Assembly (NCBI RefSeq): GCF_039655775.1
Contig: NZ_JBBYXJ010000002.1
Span: 868,001 to 932,000 of the forward strand
Source: Iodidimonas sp. SYSU 1G8
GTDB lineage: Bacteria > Pseudomonadota > Alphaproteobacteria > SMXS01
Reading direction: 5' to 3'
DNA length: 64,000 nt
Part shown: in pieces, positions 6,590-15,483 of the stretch
Layout of the letters: every line of letters starts with the position of its first letter
How positions within the stretch are numbered: position 1 is the first letter of the stretch
The notes under the pieces: generated by a model
What the model saw: only the letters and a program-made list of their open reading frames with translations
Told to the model about the DNA's origin: nothing
Database searches by the model: none
Made by a program: the position numbers and the translations under genes

Positions 6590-7948
6590 ATGGCAACCAA
6601 ATTGAGAGATGTGAACGACTGGCGCAGCCAGCCGTCGCCCAAATGGGCCGAGCCCGAGCTGAAGGGCCACAAGATTCCAGGCTATCGCTACCATTCCGAA
6701 GAATTCTGGAAGCAGGAATGGGAGAACATGTGGACGAAGGTGTGGCTGCTGCTTGGCCGCGCGTCCGACATTCCCGAGGTCGGCGATTACCAGATGGAAG
6801 AGGTTGGTCCTGAATCCTTCCTCATGGTGCGCCAGGAAGACAATTCGATCCGCGCTTTCTACAATGTCTGCCAGCATCGCGGCGCCCGCCTGATCTTCAA
6901 CGATCTGGGCACGGTCGACGCCTTCACCTGCCCGTATCATGGCTGGCGCTGGGAAATCGACGGCACCCTGACCTTCGCGCTGGATCCCGAGGATTTCCCC
7001 GAGGGCGACCCCTGCGGCAAGCTGACCCTGGAAGAAGTGAAGTGCGAAGAGTTCGCCGGCTTCATCTGGATCAACATGAATCCCGAAGCCGAAACCCTGA
7101 AGGAATATCTCGGCCCGATCTGGGACGACTGGAATTCCTACGGTTTCGACACCTGGAAGCGTTATCAGGCGATGCGTGTGCGTGCGCCGATCAACTGGAA
7201 GGTCGTGCTCGACAATTTCAACGAGTCGTACCATCTGCCGGCGGTGCATCCGGAATCGGATACGACCATCGAGGAAAACTACAAGTGGACCCAGTTCGAC
7301 CTGTCGGATGAAGGCCACAACCGCATGATCATGAAGGCGGGCGTGCCGTCGCGTTCGCTGCAGGGCAAGAACGTGCCGCTGCTGCGCGAGCCGCTGATCT
7401 CGACCCTGAAGATGTGGGGCCTCGATCCTGCCGATTTCGAGGGCCGTGAATACGAGACCCGCGAAGCGATCCAGAAGGCCAAGCGCGAGGAAGGCAAGAA
7501 GCGCGGTTACACGCATTACGACAATCTGCGCGACGACCAGCTGACCGACGCCTATCACTACACGATCTTCCCGAACTTCGCCGTGACGGCCTGGGCGGAT
7601 GGCTTCCACTTCCTGCGCGCCATTCCGCACCCGACCGACCCGACCAAGTGCGTGTTCGACAACTGGTGGTATGCCAGCCAGCCGGAAGGCGAGACCGCGC
7701 CGGTCTTCACCGCTGCTGGTCCGATTGATCGTGACGCCGAGGTCGATCTCGACGTGTTCGATTATGGCGAGAAGAGCCTGGGCTTCGCCATCGATCAGGA
7801 CATGGGCGTGACCGCCGGCCAGCAGCTCGGCTTCCGCAGCCGCGGTTTCAACGGGGTCTACCTGTCCGGTCAGGAGCGCCGCATCCGCCGCTATCACGAA
7901 GTGATCGACGAATATATCGAGGGCAAGCGTCCCCTGAAGGGCAACTAA
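6590..7948 (+). CDS. Rieske-type aromatic ring-hydroxylating oxygenase, alpha subunit
   Basis: Oxygenase component of 452 residues; start ATG 6590 follows AAGGGGAAG. The Rieske [2Fe-2S] site is C94-x-H96 and C114-x2-H117 with 17 residues between the halves. The catalytic domain carries the mononuclear-iron region NWKVVLDNFNESYHLPAVH with D208, H215 and H220 as expected bridging and ligand residues. It would hydroxylate an aromatic, steroid or quaternary amine substrate using electrons from a separate reductase. No reductase, ferredoxin or beta subunit gene is adjacent, so it is either a stand-alone alpha-type enzyme or shares a distant electron donor. Substrate cannot be told. Confidence 0.93.
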   Translation: MATKLRDVNDWRSQPSPKWAEPELKGHKIPGYRYHSEEFWKQEWENMWTKVWLLLGRASDIPEVGDYQMEEVGPESFLMVRQEDNSIRAFYNVCQHRGARLIFNDLGTVDAFTCPYHGWRWEIDGTLTFALDPEDFPEGDPCGKLTLEEVKCEEFAGFIWINMNPEAETLKEYLGPIWDDWNSYGFDTWKRYQAMRVRAPINWKVVLDNFNESYHLPAVHPESDTTIEENYKWTQFDLSDEGHNRMIMKAGVPSRSLQGKNVPLLREPLISTLKMWGLDPADFEGREYETREAIQKAKREEGKKRGYTHYDNLRDDQLTDAYHYTIFPNFAVTAWADGFHFLRAIPHPTDPTKCVFDNWWYASQPEGETAPVFTAAGPIDRDAEVDLDVFDYGEKSLGFAIDQDMGVTAGQQLGFRSRGFNGVYLSGQERRIRRYHEVIDEYIEGKRPLKGN

Positions 7949-7970
7949 AGCCTTCCGGGGCCGAGGATCA

Positions 7971-8004
7971 AAGAGGGCGGCACGAGCGATCGTGCCGCCC
8001 TTTC
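7971..8004. terminator. Bidirectional rho-independent terminator
   Basis: An 11-bp perfect stem (7975-7985 with 7990-8000, GGGCGGCACGA) and GCGA tetraloop are flanked by AAAGA on the left and TTTCCC on the right, between the convergent oxygenase and nucleoside transporter genes. Confidence 0.88.
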
Positions 8005-8024
8005 CCGTTTCGGGGACTGCGGGA

Positions 8025-9263
8025 TCAGGCGATCAGCCCGGCGATGGCCGCCGTCATGCAGGTGGCCATCGTTCCCGCGACGATGGATTTCAGGCCCAGG
8101 CTCAGGATGTCGCCCCGCCGGTCCGGCGCCATGGCGCTCATGCCGCCGATCATGATGCCGAGGCTGCCGAAATTGGCGAAGCCGCACAAAGCATAGGTCA
8201 TGATCAGACGCGACTGCGGCGACAGCGCGCCTTCCGGCAGCGCGGTCATTTCCGCATAGGCGAGAAGCTCGTTGAGGATGACCTTGGTTCCGAGCAGCCC
8301 GCCGGCCGTCTGGGCTTCGCTCCAGGGAACGCCCATCAGCCAGGCCAGCGGCGCCATGCCCCAGCCCGCGATCCGCTGCAGGGTGAGGGGCGCGCCGCCC
8401 ACATCGGGCAGCAGGCCGATGATGCCGTTGATCAGCGTGACCAGCGCCACCAGCACGATCAGCATGGCGATGATGTGCAGCAGCAGGGTGATGCCATTGG
8501 TCGTGCCGCGCGTGATGGCATCCATGTTGCTTTCCGCCTCGGACCGCGGCACGGCCAGCGTCTGGTCCTGCGGCCTCGCGGACGGCGGCACCATCAGCGC
8601 GGCGATCATGATGGCCGCCGGGGCGCTGACGACCGAGGCGGTCACCAGATGGCCCGCCGCGTTGGGCACCATCGGTCCGAGCATGGCCGCGTAAAGCACG
8701 AGCATGGTCCCGGCGATCCCGGCCATGCCGCCGACCATCACCAGGAACAGGTCGCCCCGGTCCATGCGCGACAGATAGGGACGGATCAGCATGGGCGCCT
8801 CGATCATGCCGACGAAGACATTGGCGGCGGTGCTGAGGCCGACGGGACCGCTGACGCCCAGGGTACGGTTGAGCGCCCAGGCAAAGCCGCCGACGATGAC
8901 CGGAAGCACCCGCCAGTAGTAGAGGAGGGCGCTGAGCGCGCTGACCACGAGGACGAGGGGTAGGGCATTGAACGCGAGAATGAAGGTCGAACCGCTGCCC
9001 GTCGCCGCGAACGGCGATACGCCGCCGCCCAGATAGCCGAACACGAAGCTGGTCCCCGCCGTGGTCGCATCCTGCATGGCATTCACCACGCGGTTCACGC
9101 CAGAGAAGGCGTCGCGGGAGCCCGGGAGACGCAGGAACAGCAGCGCCAGCATCACCTGCAGCGCCAGCGCGCCGAGAACCATCTTGGCGCGAAAGGCGCG
9201 GCGATCCTCGCTCATCGCCCATGCGAGCGCGGTCAGCACCACGATACCCAACACTGCCTGCAC
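8025..9263 (-). CDS. Concentrative nucleoside transporter (CNT/NupC family)
   Basis: Inner-membrane nucleoside symporter of 412 residues with many hydrophobic segments. CNT signatures include the GTSFVFGYLG region (about 68-77), SALLYYWRVLP, the gate motif AANVFVGMIEAPMLIRPYL, the GTKVILNELLAY motif and the C-terminal ALCGFANFGSLGI. It imports nucleosides driven by a proton or sodium gradient. I prefer GTG 9263 as start: AAGGGGGAA lies about seven bases upstream and homologues begin with this QAVLGIVVL region; an ATG at 9290 would add nine residues. It is monocistronic, closed by the terminator shared with the oxygenase gene. Confidence 0.9.
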   Translation of the reverse strand: MQAVLGIVVLTALAWAMSEDRRAFRAKMVLGALALQVMLALLFLRLPGSRDAFSGVNRVVNAMQDATTAGTSFVFGYLGGGVSPFAATGSGSTFILAFNALPLVLVVSALSALLYYWRVLPVIVGGFAWALNRTLGVSGPVGLSTAANVFVGMIEAPMLIRPYLSRMDRGDLFLVMVGGMAGIAGTMLVLYAAMLGPMVPNAAGHLVTASVVSAPAAIMIAALMVPPSARPQDQTLAVPRSEAESNMDAITRGTTNGITLLLHIIAMLIVLVALVTLINGIIGLLPDVGGAPLTLQRIAGWGMAPLAWLMGVPWSEAQTAGGLLGTKVILNELLAYAEMTALPEGALSPQSRLIMTYALCGFANFGSLGIMIGGMSAMAPDRRGDILSLGLKSIVAGTMATCMTAAIAGLIA

Positions 9264-9402
9264 GCCCGTTCCCCCTTGATGTCGGCCCATCCTCATTGGG
9301 GATGGGAGACGCGGGGCAGGCAAGGTTTTCTTTCCCCGCGACTTACTTTGTCACGTCCATGGGGTATAAAACCTGCACGCAAGAATGTAGGGAAAACGAG
9401 TG

Positions 9403-10173
9403 ATGAGCACGACACAAGACCTGCCGCAACGCCTGGCGCCCCTGACCGGCGCCACCAATTTCCGCGATCTGGGCGGCTATGAAGCCGCCGACGGGCGGAC
9501 GGTGAAATGGCGGCATCTGTACCGGTCCAATTCGCTGGCGGCGCTGACAGACGAGGATCTGGAGCATGTGGGCGGCCTCAACATCAGGCTGATCTGCGAC
9601 CTGCGCCGGGACGAGGAGTGCACCGAGGCGCCGACCCGGCTTCCCAAAGTCAACGCACCCGAAATCCTGCAGCTCGCCATCGGGCCGGAGCGCAAGGATT
9701 CCAAGCTCTATGAGTATCTGGCGAGCGGCGACGCCACGGAATCGCAGATGCGCGCCGTGATGCAGGACATCTACCGTGAGTTCGCCATCAAGTTCGCGCC
9801 GCAATATGCCGAGTTCATGCGCCGGGTGGCCCGTGCCGACCAGTTGCCGCTGCTGTTCCACTGCGCCGCCGGCAAGGACCGTACCGGCTTCGCCGCCGCC
9901 CTGATCCTGGAGACGCTCGGCGTCTCGCGCGAGACCATCCTCGAGGATTACGCGCTGACCAATCAATACCTGAAGCGCAACGTCGCCGAGCGCTTCCCGC
10001 ACCTGAAGTCGCCCGAGCTGTTCCACACCATGATGGCCGCCAATCCCGACTATCTGCTCGCGTCCTATGCCGCGGTGGATGACGCCTATGGTAGCTTCGA
10101 CGGCTATCTGACGGATGGGCTGGGCGTTTCGGCTAAGACGCGCGAAGAGCTGCGCGGCCTGCTGCTCGAATAG
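9403..10173 (+). CDS. PTP-like tyrosine/dual-specificity phosphatase (Y_phosphatase3 type)
   Basis: Cytoplasmic phosphatase of 256 residues. The P-loop HCAAGKDRTG places the nucleophile C154 and the phosphate-binding R160, in the GKDRT form common to bacterial lipid/protein phosphatases related to MptpB. The N-terminal NFRDLGGY motif (about 19-26) is also typical. The substrate may be phosphotyrosine, phosphoserine or a phosphoinositide; sequence alone does not decide. ATG 9403 follows AGGGAAAACGAG; a GTG one codon earlier is less likely. It is followed by a clear terminator and looks monocistronic. Confidence 0.9.
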   Translation: MSTTQDLPQRLAPLTGATNFRDLGGYEAADGRTVKWRHLYRSNSLAALTDEDLEHVGGLNIRLICDLRRDEECTEAPTRLPKVNAPEILQLAIGPERKDSKLYEYLASGDATESQMRAVMQDIYREFAIKFAPQYAEFMRRVARADQLPLLFHCAAGKDRTGFAAALILETLGVSRETILEDYALTNQYLKRNVAERFPHLKSPELFHTMMAANPDYLLASYAAVDDAYGSFDGYLTDGLGVSAKTREELRGLLLE

Positions 10174-10200
10174 GCAGCTGCCGCCCGCTGGCGGTGCGAA

Positions 10201-10227
10201 GCCGTCCGGGCAACCGGGCGGCTTTTT
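10201..10227 (+). terminator. Rho-independent terminator after the phosphatase gene
   Basis: A nine-pair stem (10201-10209 with 10214-10222, one G-U pair) closed by a GCAA loop is followed by TTTTT. Confidence 0.9.
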
Positions 10228-10374
10228 CATGTGTGACTTGTTGTTGTAATGGAAACAGTCGGTTTCAACCTTTTCTATTTTTAACTTATCACCAAAACGT
10301 CACTGTCATGGTGTCGCGGCGGTAGCACACTGGTCCGGGACGCGCTGTTCACATCCAACGAGGGAGTTCCGCCC

Positions 10375-11031
10375 ATGTCCGTCACCGCAACCATCACGCC
10401 CGGCGCCACCCTGCTCGATCCGCAGGACCACACGCTGATCATGATCGACCATCAGTCGCAGATGGCGTTCGCCACCCATTCCATCGACGCCGTCTCGCTG
10501 CGCAACAACGCGGCGCTCGTCGCCAAGGCGGCGGCCGGTTTCGGCGTCTCGACCATCCTGACCACCGTGGCCGAGAAATCGTTCTCCGGCCCCATGTTCG
10601 ATGAGATCGCCGCCGCCTTTCCGGGCCTCGGCGCGCTGGATCGAACCAGCATGAACGCCTGGGAAGACGCGGCCGTCGTCAACCGGATCAACGAGATCGG
10701 CAAGGGCCGCATCGTGCTCGCCGGCCTGTGGACCTCCGTATGCATCGTCGGTCCCGCGCTCAGCGCGCTGGACCAGGGCTTCGAGGTCTATGTGATCGCC
10801 GACGCGTGCGGCGATGTCTCCGCCGAGGCGCACGAGCGCGCCATGGACCGGATGGTGCAGGCGGGCGTGCGTCCGATGACGTCCCTGCAATATCTGCTCG
10901 AGCTGCAGCGCGACTGGGGCCGGGGCGAGACCTACGACATGACCACGGGGATCGCCAAGCAGCATGGCGGGGCATACGGCCTTGGCATCATCTATGCCAA
11001 ATCCATGTTCGGGGCCCAGGAACACGCCTGA
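10375..11031 (+). CDS. Isochorismatase-family cysteine hydrolase (YcaC-like)
   Basis: A 218-residue cytoplasmic hydrolase. The fold family is shown by LIMIDHQSQM (acidic D25), the TSMNAWED segment characteristic of the YcaC branch, and the nucleophile region LWTSVCIVGPAL with C123. The catalytic lysine could not be placed with confidence. YcaC proteins form octamers and lack a proven physiological substrate. An AGGGAG site precedes ATG 10375. The gene is followed after 64 bases by a Tat-exported amidohydrolase and then an MFS exporter, probably one transcription unit. Confidence 0.88.
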   Translation: MSVTATITPGATLLDPQDHTLIMIDHQSQMAFATHSIDAVSLRNNAALVAKAAAGFGVSTILTTVAEKSFSGPMFDEIAAAFPGLGALDRTSMNAWEDAAVVNRINEIGKGRIVLAGLWTSVCIVGPALSALDQGFEVYVIADACGDVSAEAHERAMDRMVQAGVRPMTSLQYLLELQRDWGRGETYDMTTGIAKQHGGAYGLGIIYAKSMFGAQEHA

Positions 11032-11095
11032 GTCGCCTTGGGCCACGGATTGCGCCGCGCCGCGATCCGTGGCCTGATTTTCCGGGAGAACGCTC

Positions 11096-13051
11096 ATGTC
11101 GATACGTCTTACCCGGCGGCAGACTTTGGCGGGCGCATCCGCCCTCGGCCTCGCCGCCGCCCTCGGCCCCAGCTTCAGCCAAACAGGAAACGCCCTCATG
11201 CCCGATCGCGACCTGATCCTGGTCAATGGCAAGTTCACCACGCTCGACCGCGCCAATCCCCGCGCCGATGCCGTCGCCGTCCGGGCGGGCCGGTTCCTGG
11301 CGGTGGGCGATGAAAAGTCGGTGCGCGCCGCCGCCGCGCCCGATGCGCGGATCATCGATCTGGGCGGCCGGCGCGCTATTCCCGGCCTGATCGACAGCCA
11401 CATGCACATCATCCGCGGCGGTCTGAACTACAACATGGAACTGCGCTGGGACGGTGTGCCGTCGCTGGCCGATGCCATGGCCATGCTCAAACGCCAGGTG
11501 CTGGTGACGCCGCCGCCGCAATGGGTGCGGGTCGTCGGCGGCTTCACGGCGCACCAGTTCGCGGAAAAGCGGCTGCCGACGCTGGACGAGATCAACGCCG
11601 CCGCGCCAGATACGCCGGTCTTCATCCTGCACCTTTACGACAGGGCGCTGCTCAACCGCGCGGCGCTGCGGGTCGTTGGCTACACCCGGGACACGCCCAA
11701 TCCGCCGGGCGGCGAGATCGTGCGCGATGCCTCGGGCGAGCCGAGCGGCCTGTTGCTGGCCCAGCCGAACGCCACCATCCTCTATTCCACCCTGGCGAAA
11801 GGCCCCAAGCTGCCGCCGGAATACCAGCTCAATTCCACCCGACATTTCATGCGCGAGTTGAACCGGCTGGGCGTGACCGGCGTGATCGACGCGGGCGGCG
11901 GCTTCCAGAACTATCCGGAAGATTACGCGATCATTGAAAAGCTGCATGGCGACGGCCAGCTCACCGTCCGCATCGCCTACAATCTGTTCACCCAGAAGCC
12001 GAAGGAAGAGTTGCGCGACTTCGCGTCCTGGGCGGGACAGGTGGCGCCGGGCGATGGCGACGACACCTACCGTCACAACGGGGCGGGCGAGATGCTGGTC
12101 TATAGTGCCGCGGATTTCGAGGATTTCCGCGTGGAGCGGCCGGACATGCCGCCGAACATGGAAGGCGACCTGGAGCCGGTGATTCGCCTGCTGGCCGAGA
12201 AGCGCTGGCCGTGGCGGCTCCACGCCACCTACAACGAGACCATCAGCCGGGCGCTGGATGTGTTCGAGAAGGTGAACCGGGACATCCCGTTCGATGGCCT
12301 GCATTGGTTCTTCGACCACGCCGAGACCATCGACCAGCGCAATATCGACCGGATCGCCGCGCTGGGCGGGGGCATCGCCGTGCAGCACCGGATGGCGTAT
12401 CAGGGCGAATATTTCGTCGAGCGCTATGGCGCCAAGGCCGCCGAGGCGACGCCGCCGATCCAGCGCATGCTGGCCTCGGGCGTGCCGGTCGGCGCGGGCA
12501 CCGACGCGACGCGGGTCGCCAGCTACAATCCCTGGGTGTCGCTGTCCTGGCTGGTGACGGGCCGGACCGTGGGCGGGCTGACGCTTTACCCGGCCGCCAA
12601 CCGGGTGGACCGCGAGACGGCGCTACGGCTGTGGACCGAAGCGAATACCTGGTTCTCCAGCGAGCCGGGCAAGAAGGGCCGGATCGAGGCTGGCCAGCTC
12701 GCCGATCTCGCCGTGCTGTCCGATGATTTTTTCAGCGTCGCCGAACCGGAGATCGCCCATCTTTCCTCGGTCCTGACGCTGCTCGGCGGCCAGGCGGTGC
12801 ACGGCGAAGGGGACTTCGCGTCGCTGGCGCCGCCACTGCCGCCGCCCGCGCCCGACTGGTCGCCTGTCGCCACCTTCGGCGGCTATTACCGCCGCCCGGA
12901 GAACACCGCCCATCTGGCGGCGGCCTGCGGCTGTGGCACGGGCTGTGCCGTGCATGGCCACGATCACGCCGCGGCGCTGGGCGTCCGCGCGCCGGCGGCG
13001 GACGAGCGCAGCTTCTGGGGCGCGCTCGGTTGCGCCTGCTGGGCGGTCTGA
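11096..13051 (+). CDS. Tat-exported YtcJ-like amidohydrolase with cysteine-rich tail
   Basis: Metal-dependent hydrolase of 651 residues. A twin-arginine signal (TRRQTLAGASALG, R7-R8) marks export through Tat. The amidohydrolase-3 domain follows from about residue 40, with the metal motif DSHMHI (H102, H104), a later RLHATYNET, FFDHAET, and the C-terminal GTDATRVASYNPW. These match YtcJ/NfdA-type enzymes that cleave amide or formamide bonds. The last 50 residues are unusual: about five cysteines and four histidines (ACGCGTGCAVHGHDH, then GCACWAV), suggesting an extra metal site. The stop is one base from the MFS start, so they are co-expressed. Substrate unknown. Confidence 0.88.
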   Translation: MSIRLTRRQTLAGASALGLAAALGPSFSQTGNALMPDRDLILVNGKFTTLDRANPRADAVAVRAGRFLAVGDEKSVRAAAAPDARIIDLGGRRAIPGLIDSHMHIIRGGLNYNMELRWDGVPSLADAMAMLKRQVLVTPPPQWVRVVGGFTAHQFAEKRLPTLDEINAAAPDTPVFILHLYDRALLNRAALRVVGYTRDTPNPPGGEIVRDASGEPSGLLLAQPNATILYSTLAKGPKLPPEYQLNSTRHFMRELNRLGVTGVIDAGGGFQNYPEDYAIIEKLHGDGQLTVRIAYNLFTQKPKEELRDFASWAGQVAPGDGDDTYRHNGAGEMLVYSAADFEDFRVERPDMPPNMEGDLEPVIRLLAEKRWPWRLHATYNETISRALDVFEKVNRDIPFDGLHWFFDHAETIDQRNIDRIAALGGGIAVQHRMAYQGEYFVERYGAKAAEATPPIQRMLASGVPVGAGTDATRVASYNPWVSLSWLVTGRTVGGLTLYPAANRVDRETALRLWTEANTWFSSEPGKKGRIEAGQLADLAVLSDDFFSVAEPEIAHLSSVLTLLGGQAVHGEGDFASLAPPLPPPAPDWSPVATFGGYYRRPENTAHLAAACGCGTGCAVHGHDHAAALGVRAPAADERSFWGALGCACWAV

Positions 13052-13052
13052 G

Positions 13053-14630
13053 ATGACCACCGCAGGCGAGACCGGACCCCTTCGCCTGCCGCTGTTCCGG
13101 GCGCTGTGGATCGCCACCATCGTCTCCAATGTGGGGACGTGGATGCACGATGTGGGCGCCGGCTGGCTGATGACGTCGCTGTCGTCGGACCCGCTGATGG
13201 TGGCGCTGGTCCAGGCGGCGACGACCCTGCCCATGTTCCTGTTCGCGCTGCCGGGCGGGGCGCTGGCCGATATCGTCGACCGACGCCGTCTGCTGCTGGC
13301 GGCACAGGCCTGGAGCCTGCTGTCGGCGGCGGCGCTGGCGGTGCTGACACTCCTCGGGCTGACCGACCCGCTTGTTCTGCTGGCGCTCACCTTCTCGCTG
13401 GCCACGGCGGCGGCGCTCAATGCCCCCGCGTTCCAGGCCATCGTGCCCGAGCTGGTGCCGCGCGAGACTCTTCCCCAGGCGGTGGCGCTGAACAGTCTGG
13501 GCGTGAATATCTCCCGGGCCATCGGGCCGGCTTTGGGCGGGCTGATCATCGCGGCGGCGGGACCCGCGGCGGTCTTCGTGCTGAATGCGGTCTCGGTGCT
13601 CGGCGTCATGCTGGTGCTGTACCGCTGGCGCCGCACGCCAGCGGCGTCCCACCTGCCGCCGGAACATTTCCTGGGTGCGCTGCGGGCCGGCGCGCGCTAT
13701 GTGCGCCAATCGCCCGAGCTGCGTGTCGTGCTGGTGCGCAGCATCGCGTTCTTCCTGTTCGCCAGCGCCATCTGGGCGCTGCTGCCCGTGATTGCCCGGC
13801 GCGACATGGGGCTCGGCCCGGCGGAATATGGCGGCCTGCTGGCTTTCATGGGTGGCGGCGCCGTGACCGGCGCCATGCTGCTGCCGCGCCTGCGCCGGTA
13901 TGTGTCCGCCAATGTCCTGACCATCGCGGCCAGCGCCGCCTTCGCGCTCGTCGCGATCGCTCTGTCGCGGGCGACGGACTACTGGATGGCTTGCGCGGTG
14001 ATGGCCGTGGCGGGCATGGCGTGGATCGCCATGCTGTCCTCGCTCAACGTGGCGGCGCAGATGTCGGCGCCGGCCTGGGTCAAGGCTCGCGCGCTCGCCG
14101 TCTACATGGTGGTGTTCCAGGGCGCGATGACGGCTGGCAGCACGCTCTGGGGCGCGCTGGCGGCGCAGACGGACGTGCGCACGGCGCTGACGGTCGCCGC
14201 CGCCGGTCAGGTGCTGGCGCTCGCCGTCGCCTTCCGCTACCGGCTGGGCGGCGATGCGCGGCTTGACCTGTCACCCTCCATGCACTGGCCGGCCCCCGAG
14301 GTCAGCGGCGACGTGCGGCCGGACAGGGGGCCTGTGATGGTCACCGTCGAATACCGGATCGATCCGCTGCGGGTCCCAGAGTTCACGCGCGCCATGGGCG
14401 AGATGCGCCGCATCCGCCGCCGCGACGGCGCCATGAGCTGGAGCCTTTACGAGGACGCCGCTCGACCGGGCCTGATGATCGAGACCTTCGTTCTCGAAAG
14501 CTGGCTCGAGCATTTGCGCCAGCATGAGCGGGTGACCCATACGGATCACGCTTTGCAGGACGAGGTGCAGAAATATCATCTCGGACCGGACAAGCCGGTG
14601 GTGCGGCACCTGATCGCGCCGGAGACATGA
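13053..14630 (+). CDS. MFS_3-family exporter with C-terminal ABM-like domain
   Basis: Inner-membrane transporter of 525 residues. The first 420 residues hold about 12 membrane segments, beginning FRALWIATIVSNVGTWMHDVGAGWLM, with the MFS loop DIVDRRRLL. This is the PF05977 (MFS_3, EntS-like) branch. The last 95 residues are soluble and resemble the antibiotic-biosynthesis-monooxygenase ferredoxin-like fold (VTVEYRIDPLRVPEFTRAMGEMRR ... HTDHALQDEVQKYH), a fusion seen in this family. Start ATG 13053 lies directly after the amidohydrolase TGA. It may export a product of the upstream hydrolases, which is inference. Confidence 0.88.
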   Translation: MTTAGETGPLRLPLFRALWIATIVSNVGTWMHDVGAGWLMTSLSSDPLMVALVQAATTLPMFLFALPGGALADIVDRRRLLLAAQAWSLLSAAALAVLTLLGLTDPLVLLALTFSLATAAALNAPAFQAIVPELVPRETLPQAVALNSLGVNISRAIGPALGGLIIAAAGPAAVFVLNAVSVLGVMLVLYRWRRTPAASHLPPEHFLGALRAGARYVRQSPELRVVLVRSIAFFLFASAIWALLPVIARRDMGLGPAEYGGLLAFMGGGAVTGAMLLPRLRRYVSANVLTIAASAAFALVAIALSRATDYWMACAVMAVAGMAWIAMLSSLNVAAQMSAPAWVKARALAVYMVVFQGAMTAGSTLWGALAAQTDVRTALTVAAAGQVLALAVAFRYRLGGDARLDLSPSMHWPAPEVSGDVRPDRGPVMVTVEYRIDPLRVPEFTRAMGEMRRIRRRDGAMSWSLYEDAARPGLMIETFVLESWLEHLRQHERVTHTDHALQDEVQKYHLGPDKPVVRHLIAPET

Positions 14631-14667
14631 AAAAAGCCCTCGCGGCGGCGTTCCGCGAGGGCTTCTT
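14631..14667. terminator. Bidirectional rho-independent terminator
   Basis: A 10-bp stem (GCCCTCGCGG, 14636-14645, with 14653-14662) is flanked by AAAAA on the left and TTCTTCC on the right. It separates the convergent MFS and pirin genes. Confidence 0.88.
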
Positions 14668-14679
14668 CCGTTCAGGCGG

Positions 14680-15378
14680 TCAGGCGCTGTCGACCAGCAC
14701 CACTTCCGCGTCCTCGATGGCGGTGACGCGGAGCACGTCCACCTCATGGATCGCCGCGCCGTCCCGAGCGCCGACCCTGACGCCGTTGACCTCGACCGCG
14801 CCGGTTGAGGGCACCAGATAGCCGTAACGGGCGCCGCCCAGAGCGTATTCGGCCGTCTCGCCCGCCTTCAGGGTCGCGCCGAGGACGCGGGCGTCGGTGC
14901 GGATCGGCAGGGCGTCGGTGTCGTCCTCGAAGCCGCTGGCCAGAGCCACGAAGCGGCCCGACCGGTCACCCTTGGGGAAGGGTTTGGCGCCCCAGGACGG
15001 CGCTTCGCCCCGGCTGGTCGGGATGATCCAGATCTGGAAGATCTGGGTCTCGTCGCTTTCCCGGTTGTATTCCGAGTGGGCGATTCCCGTGCCCGCCGAC
15101 ATGACCTGGACGTCGCCCGCTTCGGTCCGGCCCTCGTTGCCGAGGTTGTCCTTGTGGGTAATGGCGCCCTTGCGGACATAGGTGACGATTTCCATGTCGG
15201 CGTGAGGGTGCGGCGGAAAGCCGCTGTCGGCCGCGATGGTGTCGTCGTTCCAGACACGCAGATTGCCCCAGTGGATGCGGGCGTCGTCATGATAGCTGGC
15301 GAACGAGAAGTGATGCTTGGCGTTCAGCCAGCCATGGTTGGCGCCGCCGAGGGTCTTGAATGGACGAAGTTCGATCAT
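14680..15378 (-). CDS. Pirin family protein (YhhW-like bicupin)
   Basis: A 232-residue bicupin, the normal YhhW length. The metal site is complete: H57 and H59 in FPPHPHADMEI, H101 and E103 in GTGIAHSEYN. Some members have quercetin 2,3-dioxygenase activity, others act as redox sensors. The N-terminal AKHHFSFASYHD and LRVWNDDTI motifs match YhhW. It is transcribed divergently from a LysR regulator over about 100 bases, a common arrangement in which the LysR protein controls pirin. Confidence 0.93.
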   Translation of the reverse strand: MIELRPFKTLGGANHGWLNAKHHFSFASYHDDARIHWGNLRVWNDDTIAADSGFPPHPHADMEIVTYVRKGAITHKDNLGNEGRTEAGDVQVMSAGTGIAHSEYNRESDETQIFQIWIIPTSRGEAPSWGAKPFPKGDRSGRFVALASGFEDDTDALPIRTDARVLGATLKAGETAEYALGGARYGYLVPSTGAVEVNGVRVGARDGAAIHEVDVLRVTAIEDAEVVLVDSA

Positions 15379-15483
15379 GGTCTGTCTCCTTCTGGCCGCA
15401 TCGCGGCTTGCATGAGACCAAGATAGGTGTTTTTGTCGTTGCTTAAACAGGCATGATCGAAACTCATTGTTTCAGGAAACAGC

